Part shown: positions 49,524 through 57,195 of the stretch, piece by piece
How the letters are laid out: each line of letters begins with the position of its first letter
Position numbering within the stretch: position 1 is the first letter of the stretch
Source of the DNA: Chondromyces crocatus
GTDB taxonomy: Bacteria; Myxococcota_A; Polyangia; Polyangiales; Polyangiaceae
DNA: 64,000 nt
Reading direction: 5' to 3'
Assembly (NCBI RefSeq): GCF_001189295.1
Contig: NZ_CP012159.1
Location: 3,856,973-3,920,972, forward strand
Position numbers and translations under genes: made by a program
Notes under the pieces: generated by a model
What the model saw: only the letters and a program-made list of their open reading frames with translations
What the model was told of the DNA's origin: nothing
Database searches by the model: none

Positions 49524-52385
49524 ATGGTCGACCCGGGTCAGGGGATGGTCAGCAAAAGAGGGCGGCTTGCGGTCGTGGCGTTGCTCGGGCTTGCGTCGCT
49601 GGGCGCAGGTGGCTTGCCCGAGTTCGGACCGGAGCGCACCGTCAGCGAAGAAAGCTGGAGAGACGAGGTGTCGGCGCGACGGTTCGTCACGGTCACCTCC
49701 GGCTCGGAAGGCTTCCTCGTTGGCTGGCGGGCTGGCCTCCCCGACGTCAGCGCCTCGGTGGCCCGCGCCATTCGCCTCGACTCCAGTGGGCAGCCCGTCG
49801 ACGCCCACGAGTTCACCCTCAGTGCGAGGTCCGGTTATCAGGCTGGGGCGCCTGCCCTCGCCGCTGGCCACGATGAGTACCTGGCCCTCTGGCATGAACC
49901 CAACTTCCTCGGGGTCGCGGCTCAGAACTCGTTGCTCCGCGCCGCCCTCGTCCGACCTTCTCCCAGCCCGGGCGATGCCACCAGAAATCCGGTGATCGCG
50001 CGGTTCCCGGTCCACAACGGTAGCTGGGACAACGGCTCACTCGCTGTCGCATTCGACGACAGAGTGAACCGCTCGACGTCGAATCGATACCTGGTCGTCC
50101 ATCGTGCTCACGAGGGGCTCGTCGCTCAGTGGATTGACCCGGTCACCCGGAGCGCAGGTCAGACGACTGTCCTTCGCGGCGCTCCTTTCCTCTCCTCGGG
50201 TTTCGGTGACCAGCTCGCCCTCGCTTGCGGGGCCGCAGGTTGTCTCGTCGTGTGGAAAGAGACCGACGAGAGCCACACGCGCGTCCTCGCGCGGACGATC
50301 GCCGTCCAGGATGCGCCGGATGCGCTCGGACCGGTGGTCGAAGCCTGGAACCCGCAGCCTGCTTCTCCGAGCACGCTCGAACTCTCCGCGGATGGTGACG
50401 ACTATCTCCTCGCCATCGGGACGACGGCTCCCATGCTCGGCGTGATCCGTCTCGACAGTGGCGGCGCACCCCTGGCCATCCAGCCTGTACCCCTCCAGAT
50501 GACGGGGTATGTCTTCGGCTCTGCGCTGGCGCGAAGCGAAGCACACCATCACCTGCTCGCCTGGCACGGCATGATCGGCGCGCTCCCGAGCGTTTTCTCG
50601 ACCACCGTGAACACGGCATCGTCGAGCGAGCCGCCGATCGTCACCGATGTCCAGATCCCTGTCCTGAACGTCCACAACGAGTCCTTCGCGTCCGGTCTTG
50701 CCTGCTCCGTGCAGGGTCCTCGTTGCCTGCTTGGCTACGTTTCTGGCGAATGGGGGGACATGGGGCAGCTCTTCACGGTTCCTCTCACGCGCGATCGTGC
50801 AAGCGTCGATGGTCTCCCGCGGCAGGTCCCGGAGCGACCTGCGCTTCAGCGCGCGCCATCCGTCGCATGTGATCGGGCTGGTGCGTGTTTCTCCGTGTGG
50901 CACGAACCCGGGCAGATGACAGGCGGCAGCGGCGAAGTCGTTGGCGCGCTCCTCGACGGGACGAGCGGGGATCCTCTCGAGTTCGGGGTGGGGCCGGTGA
51001 ACCTCTTCGGCGCCTCCTTCGTGTACGCCAAGCTCGCCGTGGCGGCGGCCCCAGCGCTTGGAACCTCGCACCGCTTTGCGGTCGCCTGGACCGGGACCCG
51101 CGACAATCGATGGCAGGACGAGGTCGGCGTGCTGGCGAGCCTTCTCAATGGCTCCCGAGAACCTGAACCCGTCACCATCATCCAGCCCAGCACCCAGAGA
51201 GTCTTTCAGGGGCCCGCGCTCACCGCGAGCGAGCGGTATTATCTCGTCGCCTGGGTCGAGCAGGTGAACGGCGAGGCCACGCGGCGATGCAAGGCTGCAC
51301 GACTCGGTTTCGACGAAAACCCTGCGACGATCCCCAGTGTGCAGGTCTCCCTCGAACCGACGACCGGCGAGGACGCTGTGCCGATGGAGACTGCTCCCCT
51401 CGCGATCTACAATGGAAGAGACTTCGTCGTCGTCTGGGAAGCACGACGGGGCGGCCGGACATTTCTCTACGGGCAGCGGCTGACGACCGGAGGGGCGCAG
51501 TTGACCACCCTCGGAGAACCCTTCGAGCTCTTGGAGACCATACCGTCGGACGAGGGATCGGCGTTCGCTCTGGCCTCCGACGGCGAAGGCTCCTCTCTTC
51601 TCGTCTGGAACCAGGCAGATCCCAGCGGCTCGCTTCTGCATTCGCTCAAGGCAACTCGTTTCAGCTCCGTGGGGGACAGGCTCGAGACACCGTTCGTCAT
51701 CAGTGAGGGACCGCGCGCCTTTCGGCCCCGCGCGGTTTTTGATGGCAACAGCTACCTCGTGACCTGGAGCGACGGTTCGGGAGACGGCGAGCTGATTCAC
51801 GGCGCGTGGATAGGCAAGGATGGCAGGCGGCTCTCGCTGGAAAGCAGCCCGCTTTCACCTCACCCGAGCACGGATGCGGCCCCGGCCACCCCGCGTGAGC
51901 CGGCGCTCGCCAGTGCAGGTGGCGGCCGCACGATGCTCGTCACCGTCCGTGACCGCTTCGAAGATGAAACGGGCTACGTCGACATGGAACGGGTGAGGGC
52001 CATGTGGCTGGGCAGCCCCTGCAACTTCGAGATGCCGGAGGTGCTCTGCACCGCGACCCCCTGCATGGAAGCTGGCTGGTGCAACCCCGTCACCCGCCTC
52101 TGCGAAGCCCAGGTCCCCAAGCCCGACTTCACCGCCTGCGCAGGTGGCCTCTGCGTCGCTGGCGAGTGTGTCCAGCGGACGCCGGCTCCGCAGCCCGAGC
52201 CGCCGCCCCCTTCCCCCGACGCCGCATCTCCGACCGATGCGTCCGGGTGTGGCTGCCGGACCGCGGGTGATGCCGTCCCTGTCGCCCCATCGGCCCCCCT
52301 GACCCTCCTCGCCCTGCTCGGCCTGGGCCTCACCCGTCGCCGAGCGACATCATCCCGTCGCCGCCCGACGTCAGACCACCCGTGA
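49524..52385 (+). CDS. Surface protein with MYXO-CTERM-like sorting tail
   Basis: 953 residues: a signal peptide (RLAVVALLGLASLGAGG), then many beta-propeller-like repeats with Trp/Asp motifs (EGFLVGWRAG, DEYLALWHE, GCLVVWKE, HHHLLAWHG, DFVVVWEARR, SSLLVWNQAD, NSYLVTWSDG). A Cys cluster follows (CNFEMPEVLCTATPC to GGLCVAGECV), then a Pro-rich spacer. The tail holds a GCGCRTAGD-type Cys motif, a hydrophobic segment (PLTLLALLGLGL) and an Arg-rich end. This matches the MYXO-CTERM layout known from Myxococcota, thought to direct processing and surface anchoring. ATG 49524 follows AGGAAGAG. Third gene of the kinase unit, 25 bp after the propeller lipoprotein; a hairpin lies just after its stop. 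Confidence 0.87.
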   Translation: MVDPGQGMVSKRGRLAVVALLGLASLGAGGLPEFGPERTVSEESWRDEVSARRFVTVTSGSEGFLVGWRAGLPDVSASVARAIRLDSSGQPVDAHEFTLSARSGYQAGAPALAAGHDEYLALWHEPNFLGVAAQNSLLRAALVRPSPSPGDATRNPVIARFPVHNGSWDNGSLAVAFDDRVNRSTSNRYLVVHRAHEGLVAQWIDPVTRSAGQTTVLRGAPFLSSGFGDQLALACGAAGCLVVWKETDESHTRVLARTIAVQDAPDALGPVVEAWNPQPASPSTLELSADGDDYLLAIGTTAPMLGVIRLDSGGAPLAIQPVPLQMTGYVFGSALARSEAHHHLLAWHGMIGALPSVFSTTVNTASSSEPPIVTDVQIPVLNVHNESFASGLACSVQGPRCLLGYVSGEWGDMGQLFTVPLTRDRASVDGLPRQVPERPALQRAPSVACDRAGACFSVWHEPGQMTGGSGEVVGALLDGTSGDPLEFGVGPVNLFGASFVYAKLAVAAAPALGTSHRFAVAWTGTRDNRWQDEVGVLASLLNGSREPEPVTIIQPSTQRVFQGPALTASERYYLVAWVEQVNGEATRRCKAARLGFDENPATIPSVQVSLEPTTGEDAVPMETAPLAIYNGRDFVVVWEARRGGRTFLYGQRLTTGGAQLTTLGEPFELLETIPSDEGSAFALASDGEGSSLLVWNQADPSGSLLHSLKATRFSSVGDRLETPFVISEGPRAFRPRAVFDGNSYLVTWSDGSGDGELIHGAWIGKDGRRLSLESSPLSPHPSTDAAPATPREPALASAGGGRTMLVTVRDRFEDETGYVDMERVRAMWLGSPCNFEMPEVLCTATPCMEAGWCNPVTRLCEAQVPKPDFTACAGGLCVAGECVQRTPAPQPEPPPPSPDAASPTDASGCGCRTAGDAVPVAPSAPLTLLALLGLGLTRRRATSSRRRPTSDHP

Positions 52386-52391
52386 GCCCGC

Positions 52392-52417
52392 GCGGCAGCC
52401 CATCCCCGCGCTGCCGC
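52392..52417. terminator. Hairpin between convergent genes
   Basis: Perfect 8-bp stem GCGGCAGC / GCTGCCGC with a ten-base loop, in the 58-bp gap between the MYXO-CTERM-like gene and the convergent PAS-STAS gene. Likely bidirectional. Confidence 0.6.
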
Positions 52418-52443
52418 CCGCTCTCCCGACCTCGACCCGTGGC

Positions 52444-53625
52444 TCAGTGACGCTGTCGCTCCAGTGCCCGCAGCGCTGCCCGTGGCGTCGCCTGCGTGAC
52501 CACCCCGGAGAGATCGGCGCCAAGGGTCACCAGCGTCTGCGCCACGGCCGGCCTGATCCCGGTGATCACCGCCTGCGCGCCCAGCAGGCCGATCGTCCGC
52601 ACGATCCCGATGAGCCGCCCTGCCGTGCTCGTGTCCACCGTCTCGATCCCCGTCAGATCCAGGATCACGTGCTGCACCTGGTGATCGGTGATGGTCCGCA
52701 GCAGCCGCTCCGTCAGCGCCGCCGTCCGCTGTGCGTCCAGCTCGCCCACGAGCGGCACCCCGATCGCGGACGCCCCCATCTCCAGGATCGGCGCGGACAG
52801 CGTCATGATCTCCAGGTTCTGCGTCTGGATCACCGCCAGCCTTCGGTCCAGCTCCGCGGCCAGCGCCGCCTTCTCCTCGGCCTCGCGCTTCGCCTGTTCC
52901 ACCGCGGCCGACAGCTCGCGCACGGCCTCGTCTCGGGCCTGCTCGGCGCGGTACCGCTCGGTGATGTCGATGCAGAAGCCCAGCACCTGGACCTCCCCCG
53001 AGCGCCGCTGGATCGGCCGCTTCGTCGTCTGCATGTGGTGCACCTCCCCGCTCCTGTGGGTGAAGCGATCCACCAGCGTTTTCTCGCGGCCCGTGCGGAT
53101 CACCTCCGCGTCGACCCGCAGATACCCCTCGCCCTCCTCCCCCTCGTGGACGTCGATCTGGTTCCGCTGAAGGATCTCCTCCACCGTCGTCTCGTAGAGA
53201 TCCGCGTACGCCTTGTTCACCATCACGTACCGACCCCGGCGATCCTTCAGGAAGAGCAGGCTCGGCATGGCGTCGATCACCGCCCGGAGCACCTCGTTTT
53301 CCTCCGCGATCGCGCGGTGGCGCGCCTCGTCCTCCCCCTCACCGAGTGGGCGCGCGTGGACCAGCGCTCGCGTCTCGGTGCCCGGCACCAGGATCACCGT
53401 GCAGCGATGGCTCGGCGCCGCCGCGCCCTGCGCCGCCACGACCACCTCGGCGCGCGCGAGCCGACCCTCCAGCACCGACACGACCGCCATCCGCAGGGAG
53501 CTCGGCAGCTCTCCCTGCGCTTCGGTGGGCAAGGCGCGTCGCCACGCGGCGTTGCGCTCGCAGAGGTTCAGGTCACGGTCGAGGAGAGCGATGGGTTCGG
53601 GGAAGAGTTCGAGGACGACGTCCAT
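52444..53625 (-). CDS. PAS-PAS-STAS regulator (RsbR-like)
   Basis: 393 residues. A first degenerate PAS (ELFPEPIALLDRDLNLCERN), then a full PAS/PAC (VIDAMPSLLFLKDRRGRYVM, TTKRPIQRRSGEVQVLGFCI, DITERYRAEQA), a long coiled coil (AVEQAKREAEEKAALAAELD), and a canonical STAS domain (APILEMGASAIGVPLVGELD, HVILDLTGIETVDTSTAGRL, LLGAQAVITGIRPAVAQTLV). The Thr pair in VDTSTA matches the phosphorylation site of RsbR-type proteins, the best preserved of the four in this window. No partner kinase of RsbT type is adjacent. ATG 53625 lacks a good ribosome site. Confidence 0.88.
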   Translation of the reverse strand: MDVVLELFPEPIALLDRDLNLCERNAAWRRALPTEAQGELPSSLRMAVVSVLEGRLARAEVVVAAQGAAAPSHRCTVILVPGTETRALVHARPLGEGEDEARHRAIAEENEVLRAVIDAMPSLLFLKDRRGRYVMVNKAYADLYETTVEEILQRNQIDVHEGEEGEGYLRVDAEVIRTGREKTLVDRFTHRSGEVHHMQTTKRPIQRRSGEVQVLGFCIDITERYRAEQARDEAVRELSAAVEQAKREAEEKAALAAELDRRLAVIQTQNLEIMTLSAPILEMGASAIGVPLVGELDAQRTAALTERLLRTITDHQVQHVILDLTGIETVDTSTAGRLIGIVRTIGLLGAQAVITGIRPAVAQTLVTLGADLSGVVTQATPRAALRALERQRH

Positions 53626-53854
53626 GATGATGTGACAGGGCTGCAGCGAGAAGAATCGTCGAGAGTCCTTGCTTCGAGACGGATCGTCAAGCGCCCGCGC
53701 AGCAAGCGTGAGCGCGCGTACTCCGCCGTCCTACGACCCCTGCGCGATGGACGGCTGCCGCACGATCCCAGCTTCAACGATCACACGCTCGCATGTGTGC
53801 TCTCTTGCCCGCGCTTTGCTTCCTACGCGAATGGCCTCATGCCTTCACGTGCGT

Positions 53855-55306
53855 TCAAAACAGCGCGCTCTTGTCACTCTCCAGCGCACCACGGCGAGGA
53901 GCGGCCGTCGTACCGGACCGCGGCTGCACACTTCGTCGGGCAGGCGTGATCTGCCGAGGCGCCTCGGACTCCGGAGCGAGGGCGGCGTCGACCATCGCGG
54001 GAGCGTCGGTCAAGGTCCAGGTATGCGCCGGGGACACCTCGTGTCCTTCTCGCTGGCTGGTGGTCCCTGCATGCTGCGAGCGCTTCGGCTCGGGTGATGG
54101 CGTCCCTTGCGCGCCGACCATCGCCCCCGACGTGTCGTGTCCTCTCCTGGACGGCTCCATCGGCGCACCTTCCGCCTCGTGCGCTCCGTCGTGCAGCACC
54201 ATCGCCGCCGTGCAACCCACCGCCATGATCACTGCGCCGGCGAGCAGCGTCGTGCCGATCCAGCTCGTGTTCCGCGCTCTCCGGAGCTTCTGCGAGGCCG
54301 TCGTCTCGCACGCGGATCGGGTCGTGATCGCCAGACGGAACGCCTCCAGCATCTGCTGGACCGAGCGGAAACGCCGATGCGGCTCGGGGGCGAACGCGAT
54401 GGCGAACCACCCGTCGAGCCCGTAAGGAAGCGAGTTCCGCAGCAGCGACGGCGACGGCGCCGTTTGCAGCAACAGCTTGGTGAGCACCTTGGACGGCGTG
54501 TCCCCTCGGAACGGCGAGAGCCCGGTGAGCGCCTCGTAGACGATCACCGCCAGCGACCAGAGATCCGCCTGCTCGTTGACCGGGAGACCCTGGAGCTGCT
54601 CCGGGCTCATGTACGAGAGCGTCCCGAGGATGGTGCCGTAGGCCGTGCGCGGCGGGAGATCCATCGACAGGTCCGGCCGCAACCCTTTGGCGAGCCCGAA
54701 GTCGGCCACCTTCACGCGGATCCGATCCCCGGGGCCGTCCACGAGGAGGAGATTGGACGGCTTCAGATCGCGGTGAATGATGCTGTCCTGGTGCGCGACG
54801 CCGAGCGCTTCTGCGACCTGCTCGAACAGCGTGAGCGTTTCGTCCACCGTCATCGGGCCGTACTTGTTGAGGTGCTCGCGCAGCGTCCGACCCTGGACGT
54901 ACTCCATCACCATGTACGAGCCCAGGAAGGGGTCATGTCCCGTGTCGTGTGCTGCCACGACGTGGGTCGTCCGACCCGCGAGCCTCGCCTCGACCTGCGC
55001 CTCGAACCGGAAGCGCAGCCGGGTGAGCTCCTCGCCTGGCAGGTACTTCGGGATGAGCAGCTTCAGGGCGACCTGGGAGCGGAGTCGCGTGTCGAGCGCG
55101 CGCCACACCTCACCTGCGGCGCCTTGACCGATCCGCTCGAGGAGCAGGTAGCGCCCGCCCACCGTCCGCCCCGGACCGCCGCGCATCGACGAGCGTGGCG
55201 GCTCCTCCCCGGGCATGTGTGCGTCCAGCGTCTTCACGTCGGCATCCTGTGTTGAAGCCACTTCCGCGGTGTCGACATCTGATGTGATGCAGGGGGGGGT
55301 TGCCAT
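53855..55306 (-). CDS. Hanks-type Ser/Thr protein kinase, membrane-anchored
   Basis: 483 residues. Kinase motifs: IGQGAAGEVW, ATP-binding Lys82 (VALKLLIPK), SIIHRDLKPSN (Asp179), VADFGLAKG (Asp201) and LGTLSYMSPEQ. One membrane helix (about 347-370, TTLLAGAVIMAVGCTAAMVL) is followed by a His/Ser/Pro-rich exported tail of about 110 residues. A run of eight C residues lies only a few bases after the ATG (codons 3-5). ATG 55306 follows GGAGG; the frame is open to 55582 without coding character. The upstream gap of about 505 bp holds no gene I can support. Confidence 0.92.
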   Translation of the reverse strand: MATPPCITSDVDTAEVASTQDADVKTLDAHMPGEEPPRSSMRGGPGRTVGGRYLLLERIGQGAAGEVWRALDTRLRSQVALKLLIPKYLPGEELTRLRFRFEAQVEARLAGRTTHVVAAHDTGHDPFLGSYMVMEYVQGRTLREHLNKYGPMTVDETLTLFEQVAEALGVAHQDSIIHRDLKPSNLLLVDGPGDRIRVKVADFGLAKGLRPDLSMDLPPRTAYGTILGTLSYMSPEQLQGLPVNEQADLWSLAVIVYEALTGLSPFRGDTPSKVLTKLLLQTAPSPSLLRNSLPYGLDGWFAIAFAPEPHRRFRSVQQMLEAFRLAITTRSACETTASQKLRRARNTSWIGTTLLAGAVIMAVGCTAAMVLHDGAHEAEGAPMEPSRRGHDTSGAMVGAQGTPSPEPKRSQHAGTTSQREGHEVSPAHTWTLTDAPAMVDAALAPESEAPRQITPARRSVQPRSGTTAAPRRGALESDKSALF

Positions 55307-55811
55307 GAGCCTCCATGGACTTGGTGCGACGCCTCGCGTGGCTGCGCAGGGCAGACAGGGCAGGTGTGGCACCAAACTCGGTCGACGCATCCGGGAGGGG
55401 GGGACTCTCTGGAAAAGCGAACGCTGTGCCGCTCCCTGGCCGGCCAGAAGTCCGTCCCGCTTTCGGCAGAGCCACCGCGGCACGAGAAACTTCACAGTTC
55501 TCTGGAAGCGGTGGCGCTTCGATGCCGGCGGCTGTGCTCTTCGGTGACGGCACACCGCGTCACCCGTACCGGCGATGCACACCGGGACGTCGGGCTGCGC
55601 TGACGTCTCTTCGCTTGCCTGCGCATCTCTGCACAGCGTCGCGTCGAGCAGTGATCCGACGGACGAGTGGGACCCGTGACGATCGCGGGCGCCCTGGACC
55701 GAGCGCCCTCACGACACCTCGTGCGTTGCATCCTGCGGGCCACACCTGGCGTGCTGCTCGCTGCGCGATGCGCCGGGGGCGCTCCCTTCTGCAGACGATG
55801 GGTCGCGCGCT
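55307..55811. other. Intergenic region, about 505 bp
   Basis: Lies upstream of the kinase gene and downstream of the STAS-like gene, both on the minus strand. Several short frames are open but none has a ribosome site with coding bias. No promoter boxes identified. Confidence 0.5.
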
Positions 55812-56285
55812 CTAGGCTGCCCGGACGACCCGCGCGTGTCGCACCTGCAGCCAGCTTCGTGCTCCACCCTCGCCGGCGAAGAAGGCGAGCGGGTTGTCCC
55901 TGTCCTCCGCGAAGAGCTGGTACGCCATCAGCACCATCCGGATGATCAACCGCGCCTGAAAGCTCGCCCCGTGCACTGCGATCCCCCTCAAGGGCAGGTC
56001 GGTCGCCAGCCGCACCATCTTGCGGGTCGAGACGGGCACATCACCCATCTCCGACACGTCCAGCAGCGTGAGCACATGGCCGTATTGCGCTGCAACGAAG
56101 CGATCGTACGCGATGATCTGCTCCACCTCGTCGGGTGACACTGCGCCTCGCAGTGTGAGGCACAGGAGCCCCGACGGCTCCACCCACAAGACGTGCTGCC
56201 CGATGGCCGCCTTCTGCGCACCTCGGACGACGAGGCGCGAAGGTTCGGGTGATCTCGAAGCCCATCTTGGGGCGCTGTGTCGCAT
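55812..56285 (-). CDS. STAS/SpoIIAA-like single-domain protein
   Basis: 157 residues, paralogue of 4999-5478 and 56565-57041. Core: GQHVLWVEPSGLLCLTLRGA, VSPDEVEQIIAYDRFVAAQY, GHVLTLLDVSEMGDVPVSTR, ATDLPLRGIAVHGASFQARL and NPLAFFAGEGGARSWL. ATG 56285 has GAGGGAAT five bases away, so the earlier ATG at 56312 is rejected. A TTGCTA element with five-base spacing to a GAGCAC box lies 49 bp before the ATG, at the same place as the elements of its paralogues. Probably a small signalling protein; partner unknown. Confidence 0.8.
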   Translation of the reverse strand: MRHSAPRWASRSPEPSRLVVRGAQKAAIGQHVLWVEPSGLLCLTLRGAVSPDEVEQIIAYDRFVAAQYGHVLTLLDVSEMGDVPVSTRKMVRLATDLPLRGIAVHGASFQARLIIRMVLMAYQLFAEDRDNPLAFFAGEGGARSWLQVRHARVVRAA

Positions 56286-56334
56286 GATTCCCTCGGACGC
56301 GGGCTGGCCCATCGCAGCCCGCTCCTCGGCAGTA

Positions 56335-56349
56335 GCAATCTTGGTGCTC
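56335..56349 (-). promoter_or_regulatory. Conserved -24/-12-like element, paralogue 2
   Basis: GAGCAC, five bases, TTGC (then TA). The -12 box is perfect but the -24 GG is AG, so sigma54 use is uncertain. Distance to ATG 56285 is 49 bp. Confidence 0.3.
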
Positions 56350-56564
56350 GCACTTCCGGTGAGGCGCCTCGCCCGGTGCGCTGCGCGCTGTGCGGTGGTG
56401 ACTCGACCGATCCGACCGGCGCGGTCACCACGCTCGGTCGCCGCGCGACTTCAGCGCAGGGAACTCACGGGTGTGCCGGCTCGTATCACGGACCATGGCC
56501 CTTCGAGCGCTCCGATGTCCGGAGCGGCGCTGGGCGTGAGGTCGAAGGACCGAGGTAGGTCTGG

Positions 56565-57041
56565 CTATGCGGCGCACTCCAGCAGTGCGAGCCGCGCCAT
56601 GAGCCAGCTCCGCGCTTCTCGCTCGCAGGAGAAGAAGACCAGCGGGTTGTTCTCCTGCTCCTCTGCGACCAGCTCGGCGGCCGTGAGCAGCATCGTGGCG
56701 CGTATCCGCGCCTGGAAGCTCGCCCCGAACACCCCGATGCCGCGCATGGGAAGTTCCTGCGCCCGGCGCACCGTCTTGCGTGTCTCCGAAGGCACCTCGC
56801 CGAGCGCGGACACGTCCATGAGCGTGAGCACGCGCCCGTATTGCGCGGCGACGATGCGATCCCAGACCAGGATCGTCTCGACCTCTCGGGCCGATACGTC
56901 GCCGCGGAGTGTCCAGCACATCAGACCCGACGGTTCCAGCACCAACTCGTGCTGCCCGACAGCTGCCATCGCGACGCCCGCGACGACGTTTCGTGTGCGT
57001 TCCGGCGGCGTCACTCTCGACCTGGAGGCGATGTAGCGCAT
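56565..57041 (-). CDS. STAS/SpoIIAA-like single-domain protein
   Basis: 158 residues, closest to the neighbour at 55812-56285 (GQHELVLEPSGLMCWTLRGD, DRIVAAQYGRVLTLMDVSAL, AQELPMRGIGVFGASFQARI, NPLVFFSCEREARSWLMARL). The two genes are 279 bp apart on the same strand and probably a local duplication. ATG 57041 has GGGGGAAA just upstream. A GTGCAT-N5-TTGCTA element lies 51 bp before the start. It is divergent from the WD40-SH3 gene. Confidence 0.8.
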   Translation of the reverse strand: MRYIASRSRVTPPERTRNVVAGVAMAAVGQHELVLEPSGLMCWTLRGDVSAREVETILVWDRIVAAQYGRVLTLMDVSALGEVPSETRKTVRRAQELPMRGIGVFGASFQARIRATMLLTAAELVAEEQENNPLVFFSCEREARSWLMARLALLECAA

Positions 57042-57092
57042 GTTTCCCCCGAGCGCAGGCGCCCTGCTGCCCGCTCCTCTCCGCGTCACCTA

Positions 57093-57107
57093 GCAACTTC
57101 GATGCAC
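57093..57107 (-). promoter_or_regulatory. Conserved -24/-12-like element, paralogue 3
   Basis: GTGCAT, five bases, TTGC (then TA), 51 bp before ATG 57041. The TTGCTA box is identical to that of paralogue 2; the -24 GG is TG, so the sigma54 assignment is weak. Confidence 0.3.
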
Positions 57108-57195
57108 ATCCGAGCTGCGCGCGTGTCTCACCCTGCGTCACCGACATGTCGCCAGACGCTTTCAAGCGGGCTCACTGCCGCCTACCCTGCCTCCC

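Noticed and set aside
52447..53949. Plus-strand 500-residue ORF
   Set aside because: Antisense of the PAS-STAS gene, with His/Arg/Gln-rich shadow composition.
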